Source of the DNA: Acidobacteriaceae bacterium
Lineage (GTDB): Bacteria; Acidobacteriota; Terriglobia; Terriglobales; SbA1
NCBI GenBank assembly: GCA_019237515.1
Contig: JAFAGX010000373.1
Coordinates: 1-11,836, forward strand
Reading direction: 5' to 3'
Length of the DNA stretch: 11,836 bases
Translations under genes and position numbers: made by a program
Notes under the pieces: model-generated
Seen by the model: the letters and a program-made list of their open reading frames with translations, nothing else
Databases searched by the model: none
Told to the model about the DNA's origin: nothing
Shown here: positions 1-5,201 of the stretch, in pieces
Position numbering within the stretch: position 1 is the first letter of the stretch
Layout: each line of letters starts with the position of its first letter

Positions 1-1
1 C

Positions 2-463
2 ACTGGCGACGCGTCCGGCAAGTTCATGTACCCAATACTGTACGAAGCCGGTTTCGCTAACCAACCGACTGCGACACATTGCGGTGACGGACTCGAACTC
101 AAAGACCTTTTCATCACCGCCGCGGCACGGTGCGCCCCACCCGACAACAAGCCACTTCCGCAAGAACTCGCGAACTGCTCGTCCTACTTGGATCGTGAGC
201 TGGAAGGACTCACGAACCTGAAAGTGATCGTTGCGCTCGGCAAGATCGGTTTTGATGCCTATCTGAATTACCTCAAGCGTCGCGGCATCATTAAAACGAA
301 GCTGCCTTTTGTTTTCCAACACGAGGCCAAGTACCACATGCCGGACGGCAAAACTCTACTGGCTTCTTATCACCCTTCGAACCAGAACACGCAAACGGGC
401 AAGCTTACCCGTCCTATGTTTCTCCGCGTCTTTAAAGAAGCCGCGCGCCTCGCCGATAAGTAA
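2..463 (+). CDS. Uracil-DNA glycosylase, family 5 (UDGb) type, 5'-truncated by window edge
   Basis: Base-excision repair enzyme that removes uracil (family 5 enzymes also remove other deaminated bases) from DNA in the cytoplasm. The frame is open to the left edge: codons from base 2 read TGDASGKF before the first internal ATG at 26, so that ATG is not the true start and the N-terminus lies outside the window. The visible 153 residues carry the family-5 hallmarks: a TGD.SG.F segment, AGFANQPT, an ITAAARCAPPDNKP block, and the C-terminal HPSNQNT loop (bases 371-391), where family 4 normally has HPSPRN-like sequence. Cysteines at codons 131 and 176 are 15 residues apart and match two of the four Fe-S cluster ligands of family 4/5 UDGs; the other two should be upstream. 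The catalytic motif A is also outside the window, so activity cannot be judged here. It converges on the minus-strand gene at 645-968. Confidence 0.9.
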   Translation, partial: TGDASGKFMYPILYEAGFANQPTATHCGDGLELKDLFITAAARCAPPDNKPLPQELANCSSYLDRELEGLTNLKVIVALGKIGFDAYLNYLKRRGIIKTKLPFVFQHEAKYHMPDGKTLLASYHPSNQNTQTGKLTRPMFLRVFKEAARLADK

Positions 464-491
464 CGGGGGGCTGCCGAAAGTGGGTCACCCT

Positions 492-511
492 GCCCTCACT
501 CTTGCGAGGGC
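492..511 (+). terminator. Weak hairpin downstream of the UDG gene
   Basis: GCCCTC (492-497) pairs with GAGGGC (506-511) around an 8-base loop, 29 bases after the UDG stop codon. No T-tract follows, so it is only a possible 3'-end structure. Nothing else is recognisable between 464 and 597. Confidence 0.25.
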
Positions 512-597
512 GAGACATGAAGCGGGTTGCGATACCGCCTCAAGCCGCCTTTTCTGAAATGACTCTTTGGCATGGCAATGGAAGGGTGTAATGCAAA

Positions 598-625
598 AGC
601 CGGAGCAGCGGTTACTGCTCCGGCT
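598..625 (-). terminator. Intrinsic terminator of the monooxygenase-like gene
   Basis: A perfect 11-bp stem, AGCCGGAGCAG (598-608) with CTGCTCCGGCT (615-625), closes a 6-base loop. Read on the minus strand the stem runs into TTTTGCATT (complement of the AAAA at 595-598), giving a GC-rich hairpin plus short U-tract. It lies 19 bases past the stop of the minus-strand gene at 645. On the plus strand no T-run follows, so it mainly serves the minus gene, though it may also limit UDG read-through. Confidence 0.75.
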
Positions 626-644
626 GGCACTTCGTCTGTCTCAA

Positions 645-968
645 CTATGCCGCCACGGCATTCACGAAGTGCTCACATAGCGTCGTCTCGACGTGGTAGA
701 GCCTCCAGGTGATCGGAGTATTCATAAAAGGCCGCAGGATGTCCTCAACTCTCGGGAAGACTTCCTTTTCATAGCGCTCCGCATCCCGTTTCTCCGTCCA
801 TAGTGTGATGTGTACAGCTTTCTCGTTTTTCATCTCCGGAAACAAAGGAAGAATATCGAGGAACCCGACCTGTTTCTTCAGGATCGGCAGCACCTCATTC
901 TTCATCACGTGAATGAGTTCGTCCTTTTTCTCAGCTCTGGGAACAAATTCCACGATACGTGCAAACAT
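645..968 (-). CDS. Antibiotic biosynthesis monooxygenase (ABM) domain small protein
   Basis: Encodes a 107-residue single-domain protein of the dimeric alpha+beta-barrel (ABM) type. The opening FARIVEFVPRAEKKDEL, then the GFLDILPLFPEMKNEKAVHITLWTEKRDAERYEKEVFP stretch in several pieces (GFLDILPLF, then AVHITLWTEKRDAERYE), follow the ABM order: beta1, helix, 'G.....' beta2, 'W.....A..Y' helix. Family members include cofactor-free quinone-forming monooxygenases and haem-degrading enzymes, but many are uncharacterised, and no haem-ligand pattern is evident to me. The start is the ATG at 968 and not the longer open frame to 1031, because AGGAGG (977-982) sits 8 bases upstream of this ATG and the domain begins directly after it. 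Cytoplasmic, with no signal peptide. Monocistronic: its own RBS, an upstream 270-bp gap and a terminator at 598-625. Substrate unknown. Confidence 0.8.
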   Translation of the reverse strand: MFARIVEFVPRAEKKDELIHVMKNEVLPILKKQVGFLDILPLFPEMKNEKAVHITLWTEKRDAERYEKEVFPRVEDILRPFMNTPITWRLYHVETTLCEHFVNAVAA

Positions 969-976
969 GGGGGAAT

Positions 977-982
977 CCTCCT
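977..982 (-). promoter_or_regulatory. Strong Shine-Dalgarno AGGAGG for the ABM gene
   Basis: CCTCCT on the plus strand reads AGGAGG on the minus strand, 8 bases before the ATG at 968. This decides the start against the upstream in-frame codon at 1031. Confidence 0.85.
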
Positions 983-1099
983 CGCAGTTATGGTTAGTTT
1001 CGACCGGGAGTGATGCTCGGAGAGTGCTCACAGGGGCACGGCACGCCGAGCCTATCTAGAGACGGAGAAACGCTACTCCTCCTGCACAATCTTGTTCGT

Positions 1100-1113
1100 G
1101 ACGGTTGACCGTC
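1100..1113. promoter_or_regulatory. 14-bp inverted repeat, possible operator upstream of the ABM gene
   Basis: GACGGT-TG-ACCGTC is a perfect 6+2+6 inverted repeat. The loop is too short for a good RNA hairpin, so a dimeric-regulator site is the more natural reading. It lies about 130 bp upstream of the ABM start and 125 bp beyond the end of the Sel1 gene, in a gap otherwise without recognisable features. No convincing -35/-10 pair is placed next to it, so its role is unproven. Confidence 0.25.
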
Positions 1114-1165
1114 GTGCGTGTGATTAGCTCAATAGCAGGAATTTTGATGGAATTTGAAGGTTGTG

Positions 1166-1181
1166 ATCGGGCGTCCCCGAT
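1166..1181 (-). terminator. Candidate terminator hairpin of the Sel1 gene
   Basis: ATCGGG (1166-1171) and CCCGAT (1176-1181) form a 6-bp stem with a tetraloop, 57 bases downstream of the Sel1 stop codon on the minus strand. The sequence after it is AT-rich but has no clean U-run, so termination strength is doubtful. Confidence 0.3.
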
Positions 1182-1238
1182 GCAGGTCTCTGGCGAAGCA
1201 TCCTGAAGGAGTTTAAGTGAAAATGCAGGATCTCTCGC

Positions 1239-2297
1239 TCATTCTGAAGGCAATTTTTCCGCGGGGAGCACTTTAGCGTAACCCGCTGCTGTTGCCTTCT
1301 CCAGCCAAGTTGCGGCGACAGCTGAATCTTGCGGGAGCCCGTCTCCCTGGAAGTATCGCAGCCCGAGATTATATTGTGCGGCGGCATTGCCATTGGCTGC
1401 TGCAAAAGCGATCCATTCCGCCGCTTTTGTGCAACTCTGAGGGACGGAATGCCCCGTTTCGTAAGCCATGCCGAGAGCGAGTGCAGCAAACTGATCACCG
1501 TATTCAGCCTGGCGTCGAAGCCCCTGGATCTCATACGGGCTGAGACCTTCAACGGTTGAAGCCGTCGACAAATCTGTGATTCGTAAATGGCTCAATGGAA
1601 GATCGGTTGCATTTTGGTTCTTGTTCTCGCCTTCGTGTGGCATCAACGACGCCGCAAAACGATTTTCATGGGCCTGCAGCGATTCTGCAACCGCCAGCTG
1701 CGAATTATGAAGCTCCGATCTTTGGCTGGCTTGCGCAGGTTTCTGCCTCCACATTTGTGAAACGGAGAACGCAAACATAACCGACAAGAGCAAAACTGGA
1801 GCCGCGGAAATTCTCGCCAGGTGCAGCGATCGTTTGGATACGATTAATCTCACTGTCTTTGGCTGGAAGCTCCGCGCGCGGGACTGGATGGCTTCGATCC
1901 CCGCAGAAAACCAGCGGCTGGCATACCCTATCGCTCGCTTTTGGCGAGCGGCCGTCATAGCATGCAGGGCCGCAACGAATGCAGAATTTGAGGCCGCTTG
2001 CGGTTCACAGGACAGAGGCTGAGTCGAAATTTTTTCGAAGCGTTCAGGCGCAGTGATGGGGAACTCTAAAGGGACCGACGTCTCGGAGAACCCCGCGGAA
2101 TCCTTTTCCGTTGTTTCATCCTTTATACAAGTCGCGGGATCCACCTCGGATTCAGCTATTTGGCGCGGAAGAGCTGCAACGCTGATGTCCAGTTGGGGTA
2201 TTTGGCTTTTCCTGGCGTCCTGTTCGCACTGCAGGACCCATGCTGCGGCTAGCAGCTTATCGAAGGAAGCACAATTCAGAGGAAAACCGGCACCCAT
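1239..2297 (-). CDS. Single-pass membrane protein with C-terminal Sel1-like repeats
   Basis: 352 residues. An N-terminal region with DKLLAAAWVLQ at about 13-23 leads into a low-complexity acidic linker, then a basic patch (KRSLHLAR) and one hydrophobic segment at about 165-181 (ISAAPVLLLSVMFAFSVS). A polar linker follows, then two Sel1-like (TPR-like) repeats at about 262-340, marked by A..LG.AYETG....Q and AQYNLGLRYFQGDGLPQD...A..W. By the positive-inside rule the N-terminus is cytoplasmic and the Sel1 repeats periplasmic. Sel1 repeats bind other proteins and are often found with envelope, motility or stress assemblies; no enzyme domain is visible. The ATG at 2297 is preferred because AAGGGTGA lies 8 bases upstream; a GTG at 2309 would add four residues. 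The long leader and separate promoter suggest transcription independent of the PilZ gene upstream. The partner is unknown. Confidence 0.75.
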   Translation of the reverse strand: MGAGFPLNCASFDKLLAAAWVLQCEQDARKSQIPQLDISVAALPRQIAESEVDPATCIKDETTEKDSAGFSETSVPLEFPITAPERFEKISTQPLSCEPQAASNSAFVAALHAMTAARQKRAIGYASRWFSAGIEAIQSRARSFQPKTVRLIVSKRSLHLARISAAPVLLLSVMFAFSVSQMWRQKPAQASQRSELHNSQLAVAESLQAHENRFAASLMPHEGENKNQNATDLPLSHLRITDLSTASTVEGLSPYEIQGLRRQAEYGDQFAALALGMAYETGHSVPQSCTKAAEWIAFAAANGNAAAQYNLGLRYFQGDGLPQDSAVAATWLEKATAAGYAKVLPAEKLPSE

Positions 2298-2436
2298 AAT
2301 TACGTTCACCCTTTGTCATCGACGCGAGAAGGATAGAACTATCCGCCACTTCTCAGATGCGCCACCCAGGTCACGGTGCTATCCGTGGCCTTTTTTGATT
2401 TTGCACCCCCAAAATGCAGACGAAAGCAGGCGCCAG
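2298..2436 (-). promoter_or_regulatory. Long structured 5' leader of the Sel1 gene
   Basis: If transcription starts about 7 bases after the -10 at 2443-2448, the leader is about 139 nt. It can form three hairpins on the minus strand: ATTTTG/CAAAAT with a GGGGTG loop, GGCCACGG/CCGTGACC with one mismatch, and GGATAG-TT-CTATCC flanked by GAGAA/TTCTC (2326-2354), close to the ribosome site. I compared it from memory with c-di-GMP-I, c-di-AMP and other common riboswitch cores and did not find their conserved blocks. It may be an uncharacterised leader or only a long UTR. Confidence 0.3.
2369..2396 (+). terminator. Intrinsic terminator on the plus strand, antisense to the Sel1 leader
   Basis: As plus-strand RNA, GGUCACGG (2369-2376) pairs with CCGUGGCC (2383-2390) through an 8-bp stem including one U-G wobble, with a 6-base loop, and is followed at once by UUUUUU (2391-2396). 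This is textbook intrinsic-terminator form. No plus-strand gene precedes it: everything from 645 to here is coded on the minus strand. Confidence 0.6.
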
Positions 2437-2442
2437 CGGCTA

Positions 2443-2451
2443 AGTATACCA
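2443..2451 (-). promoter_or_regulatory. Extended -10 promoter for the Sel1 gene
   Basis: The minus strand reads TGGTATACT: an extended TGn element directly before TATACT, which differs from TATAAT at one base. The -35 region 17-18 bp upstream (GATGGA/TGATGG) is poor, as is common for extended -10 promoters. Position and orientation fit the Sel1 gene starting at 2297. Confidence 0.5.
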
Positions 2452-2520
2452 TCGGCCGATAACTTTCCATCAGTGTAAGATGTGGTTCGTTTTTAAAGTA
2501 AAGGTCTAGGGAGATCCGGC

Positions 2521-2865
2521 TCAAGCCTTTTTGCCTACAGCAACCGCGTCGGCGGAGTCCTTCATTTCGCGATTTTGGTCAGGAAGATCTACGCCCCAGA
2601 AAAGATTGTTCTGCCGCTGCGTAGCCTGCAATCCCACTTGGATCTCATTCGGACCCAATTGCTGAACCCAGACCACCTTAAAGCTGGCTTTCTTCGAACC
2701 CCGTTGCAAAGAGACGATCTCGCCCTTCTTCAACTCCTTGTGCAGTCCCCCAACCCGGGCTCCGCTATAGGTGAGGTCGCAGGTATGTGCGAGTTGCGAA
2801 GTTCCGGATACAGATACCTTTACCGGCAGTACGACCTTGGTGCGTTTCGACCTTCGCCGCTCCAT
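2521..2865 (-). CDS. PilZ-domain protein, probable c-di-GMP receptor
   Basis: 114-residue stand-alone PilZ domain of the usual length. PilZ domains bind cyclic di-GMP and relay it to motility, polysaccharide or secretion machinery. Visible motifs: an N-terminal basic box, RRRSKR at about 3-8, that supplies the RxxxR element, and DLTYSGA at about 30-36 as the second motif, in the form DxTxxG instead of the common (D/N)xSxxG. The C-terminal half has the beta strands KKASFKVVWV and EIQVGLQ typical of the barrel. The last 20 residues are polar and probably disordered. The ATG at 2865 begins directly at the basic box; a weak GGAG lies 14 bases upstream. It sits 71 bp downstream of the hydrolase gene on the same strand and 223 bp upstream of the Sel1 gene, so weak co-transcription with the former is possible. 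No effector domain is attached. Confidence 0.82.
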   Translation of the reverse strand: MERRRSKRTKVVLPVKVSVSGTSQLAHTCDLTYSGARVGGLHKELKKGEIVSLQRGSKKASFKVVWVQQLGPNEIQVGLQATQRQNNLFWGVDLPDQNREMKDSADAVAVGKKA

Positions 2866-2883
2866 ACAGCGATTATGTTCTCC

Positions 2884-2942
2884 GCGTAAGGCGCGCAGAA
2901 GATTACTGAAGTCATGGCCGAATGCAGGAAGGGCGCTTACGC
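2884..2942. repeat. Imperfect inverted repeat spanning the hydrolase stop codon
   Basis: GCGTAAGGCGC (2884-2894) and GCGCTTACGC (2933-2942) are inverted copies with a one-base bulge, about 38 bases apart. The right arm includes the stop codon of the minus-strand hydrolase. It could be a weak 3'-end structure between hydrolase and PilZ genes; no U-tract is present. Confidence 0.25.
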
Positions 2943-3713
2943 CCCCAGTTCGTGCAGCACCGTATTTTCGACTCGCGGCCAGGCTCGCGAACCTGGGTCG
3001 ATCAAGTCAAAGTGGCCGGCGGTTGAAATCTCGAGGTAGTGCACATCTTCACCCAGCCTCTTTTTTTGTTCGGTATAGTTGCGGCTCAGAACTGATGGCA
3101 CAATGTCGTCAGCAGCGCCATGGATCAACCATTGGGTAGTCGAATGAGGAATGCTGAGCTGCTTAGGATCAGCCTCGCGGTAATGATCGTGGGCATCGCC
3201 TGGTCTGCCTCCAAGAAAACCGACTACCGCGTCGTTGCTGAGATGTAGTTCCCACGCTTGCCGTAAGTCAACCACACCGGCCAGCGAGATCACGCGTTTT
3301 AGCGACATCTCGTGTGCGGCGAGGCAGAGTGCCAGTTGCCCTCCAGCCGAATGCCCTGTGACGGCGACCTTACTAGTATCGAGGTTGTAGCGCTTGGCGA
3401 GCTCCGGAATAAAGCGATATGCATTGCGAACATCTTCGAATGTTCCCGGCCATCCGCCACCAGGATTGCCCACCCGACGGTATTCAATGTTCCACGTGGC
3501 AATGCCTTTCGCGGTAAGTGCCGCGCAAAGATGTCCCGCATGCTTGAGATCGTATGCGGCACGCCAGAAGCCACCGTGAATGTTCATCACCAGCGGGAAA
3601 GGAGATTTGGTTTTAGGCAAGCGAATCTCGCCGAACTGACTGGGGTCTGTTCCATAGGCAACACGAGCATCGGCGGGAGGCGGCGGCAGCTTCAGGATGT
3701 CTTCAGAGTCCAT
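2937..3713 (-). CDS. Alpha/beta-hydrolase, carboxylesterase / formamidase-like
   Basis: 258-residue cytoplasmic alpha/beta hydrolase (esterase/lipase or kynurenine-formamidase-like group) that probably cleaves a small ester or amide. The order of motifs is complete: oxyanion-hole HGGFW at about 46-50, EYRRVGNPGGGWPGTF at about 77-92, the nucleophile elbow GHSAGG with Ser122, the acid in HGAADDIVP with Asp202, and the catalytic His234 in AGHFDLIDP. No signal peptide. An ATG at 3713 and a GTG at 3719 are both possible starts; neither has a clear Shine-Dalgarno, and the ATG is chosen by codon preference. The cupin gene ends 40 bp upstream on the same strand, so the two are likely co-transcribed. 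The shared unit suggests small-molecule catabolism or detoxification, but the substrate is not readable from sequence. Confidence 0.85.
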   Translation of the reverse strand: MDSEDILKLPPPPADARVAYGTDPSQFGEIRLPKTKSPFPLVMNIHGGFWRAAYDLKHAGHLCAALTAKGIATWNIEYRRVGNPGGGWPGTFEDVRNAYRFIPELAKRYNLDTSKVAVTGHSAGGQLALCLAAHEMSLKRVISLAGVVDLRQAWELHLSNDAVVGFLGGRPGDAHDHYREADPKQLSIPHSTTQWLIHGAADDIVPSVLSRNYTEQKKRLGEDVHYLEISTAGHFDLIDPGSRAWPRVENTVLHELGA

Positions 3714-3753
3714 GAGCACAGTTTACGATTAGGCGCCGAAGTGATCAGGCAGA

Positions 3754-4077
3754 TCAGTCGCTCTCGGCAGGGGCGAAAAACACGAGAACCGTTAGTTCCT
3801 TATTGATGTCATGAAAGCGATGTTCTACGCCCGCAGCGACGAATATGAGGCTGCCCGGCGCAACCGGCTGATCTTCGGAGCCAACCTTCATTCGGGCCTG
3901 GCCTTGGACGACGTAGTAAAGTTCGTCCTGCTGGTGCGGTATCTGCCGATCAGTGCTCCCGGCAGGCAAGACATAAATTCCTGCACTCATCTGGGGAATG
4001 CGCAGGAACTCAAGATAAGCGTTGTGAGCTCCCGCTTGTTGCTTTTCGAGATCGGAAAGCTGATAGAAATTTTGCAC
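3754..4077 (-). CDS. Small single-domain cupin protein
   Basis: 107-residue cupin beta-barrel, a fold that holds a metal ion in many dioxygenases, isomerases and sensors. Motif 1 is IPHQQDELYYVVQGQ: His48 and Glu52 are in ligand positions, but the second histidine of the usual HxH is Gln50. Motif 2 is PGSLIFVAAGVEHRFHDIN with His86. Three of the four common ligands therefore remain (His48, Glu52, His86), so metal binding is plausible but altered. The only in-frame start is a GTG at 4077: a TAG lies 9 codons upstream and no ATG lies between. No clear Shine-Dalgarno is visible. It precedes the alpha/beta hydrolase by 40 bp, making a likely two-gene unit, and diverges from the exported hydrolase at 4128 across only 50 bp. 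Confidence 0.8.
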   Translation of the reverse strand: MQNFYQLSDLEKQQAGAHNAYLEFLRIPQMSAGIYVLPAGSTDRQIPHQQDELYYVVQGQARMKVGSEDQPVAPGSLIFVAAGVEHRFHDINKELTVLVFFAPAESD

Positions 4078-4127
4078 GCTAGTTCGTCGGTGGCTGTTCG
4101 GCTAACTTTTTCAGTATGTTCTAGTCT
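4078..4127. promoter_or_regulatory. Compact divergent promoter region
   Basis: Only 50 bp separate the divergent starts of the cupin (-) and exported hydrolase (+). Weak candidates: plus-strand TATGTT at 4115-4120, and minus-strand CATACT overlapping it (4112-4117). Both -35 regions are poor. If the plus -10 is real, transcription would start near 4127, making the ATG at 4128 leaderless and favouring the ATG at 4152. The overlap means the two promoters would compete or be co-regulated. Confidence 0.3.
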
Positions 4128-5114
4128 ATGACTGAGTTCGACCGGGTGGCAATGCAGAAGCTCTCATTGTTTGTGTTTTTGCTCGCGATTCCCAGCCTTT
4201 GGGGGCAGGATGCGGGACTCCTGCGTCATTTTGACTACGACAGAAAAGCGCCTTTAGACATTCAGGAAGGCGGAGTTGAACACCGGGGCGACATCGCGAT
4301 TCATGATATTTCTTATGCCAGTCCGGAGGGTGGAAGAGTTCCTGCATATTTGGTGGTGCCTAGTGGCAAAGGACCATTTGCCGCAGTGATCTGGGGGCAC
4401 TGGTATATGCCAGGTTCGGGGTTCATGAATCGGAAAGAATTTCTCGACGAGGCCGTTGCCCTCGCGCCCGCGGGCGTCGTGTCCCTGTTGCCGGACGGGC
4501 CCATCGCCCGCCCCGGGCACAAAGACGACAACTCAGATTTAAGCGAACAGCAGATTACGGATCGCGTTCAGGCCATTGTGGATATGCGACGTGGCGCTGA
4601 TCTGTTGTTGGCACGATCGGATGTTGATCCCCGCCGTCTTGCGTACGTGGGGCATAGCTACAACGCCGAGGTTGGGGCGTTCCTCAGCGGTATTGACCGC
4701 CGCTTCAAGGCTTTCGTGTTGATGGCTGGGACCACATCAGATCAGGTGACCCTGAGGTCCAAAGAAATACAGAAATACCGACAGAAGGTCGGTCCTGAGA
4801 AGTTCGATGCTTTTATGAGCAAGTACAGCTGGCTGGATCAGGGCGAATACGTTTCACATGCAGCGCCAGCGGTTGTTTTCCTCCAATACGCGACCCGGGA
4901 GGCTTTCTTGACGGCGGAGCGTGACAAGGAATACGCCGCCGTAGTGAGTGAGCCAAAACGTTTCAAGCTTTACGACGCTCCTCATGCGCTGAATGCGGAA
5001 GCGCGGCACGACCGTATCGCATTCCTGATCGAACAACTGAAACTGAAACCAGTGTCAGATGCTGCGATTGCCGTTATACCGGAATTAGTCCAGCCTCCTG
5101 AGCCGAATCCGTAG
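4128..5114 (+). CDS. Exported alpha/beta-hydrolase (dienelactone-hydrolase-like) with atypical catalytic motifs
   Basis: 328 residues as drawn. A hydrophobic signal peptide follows Met9 (MQKLSLFVFLLAIPSLWG, likely cleaved before QDAG), so the mature enzyme is periplasmic. The ATG at 4152 is a credible alternative start, since it begins a classical signal peptide at once. The body has the beta-strand/oxyanion block VPAYLVVPSGKGPFAAVIWG, an acyl-hydrolase region, and a nucleophile elbow GHSYN with Ser177, where the last glycine of GxSxG is Asn. The C-terminal DAPHALN supplies His286. At the usual position of the catalytic acid there is FLQYATREAF without Asp; Glu258 is the nearest candidate. 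The fold assignment is firm, catalytic competence less so. Same strand as priA, 87 bp upstream, but a hairpin lies between them, so a shared transcript is doubtful. Confidence 0.78.
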   Translation: MTEFDRVAMQKLSLFVFLLAIPSLWGQDAGLLRHFDYDRKAPLDIQEGGVEHRGDIAIHDISYASPEGGRVPAYLVVPSGKGPFAAVIWGHWYMPGSGFMNRKEFLDEAVALAPAGVVSLLPDGPIARPGHKDDNSDLSEQQITDRVQAIVDMRRGADLLLARSDVDPRRLAYVGHSYNAEVGAFLSGIDRRFKAFVLMAGTTSDQVTLRSKEIQKYRQKVGPEKFDAFMSKYSWLDQGEYVSHAAPAVVFLQYATREAFLTAERDKEYAAVVSEPKRFKLYDAPHALNAEARHDRIAFLIEQLKLKPVSDAAIAVIPELVQPPEPNP

Positions 5115-5118
5115 CCAC

Positions 5119-5140
5119 ATCGCGGCACTTACGCCGCGAT
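5119..5140 (+). terminator. Hairpin after the exported hydrolase gene
   Basis: ATCGCGGC (5119-5126) pairs perfectly with GCCGCGAT (5133-5140) around a 6-base loop, 4 bases after the stop codon. The following CCTAATTAAG has only a weak T content, so this is a probable 3'-end stabilising hairpin or a weak terminator separating the gene from priA. Confidence 0.45.
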
Positions 5141-5201
5141 CCTAATTAAGGCGTCGAGAATTTGGGACTGTTAGCATGACAGGTGATTACTCATCTTCGT
5201 C

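Noticed and set aside
969..1031. N-terminal extension of the ABM protein to 1031
   Set aside because: It reads through the AGGAGG ribosome site at 977-982, and the ABM domain starts exactly at the ATG at 968.
2298..2436. c-di-GMP riboswitch in the Sel1 leader
   Set aside because: The conserved CACGCACAGGGCAAACC-like and GACGCAAAGCC-like blocks are absent, so only an unassigned leader is claimed.
2053..2478. 141-codon plus-strand open frame that ends just past the plus-strand terminator
   Set aside because: Mostly antisense to the Sel1 coding region, no domain or codon pattern of a real gene, and the terminator falls inside the frame and not after it.
2339..2524. 61-codon minus-strand open frame between the PilZ and Sel1 genes
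   Set aside because: It contains the probable Sel1 promoter and terminator-like hairpin, has no ribosome site I can support, and its residues suggest no domain.
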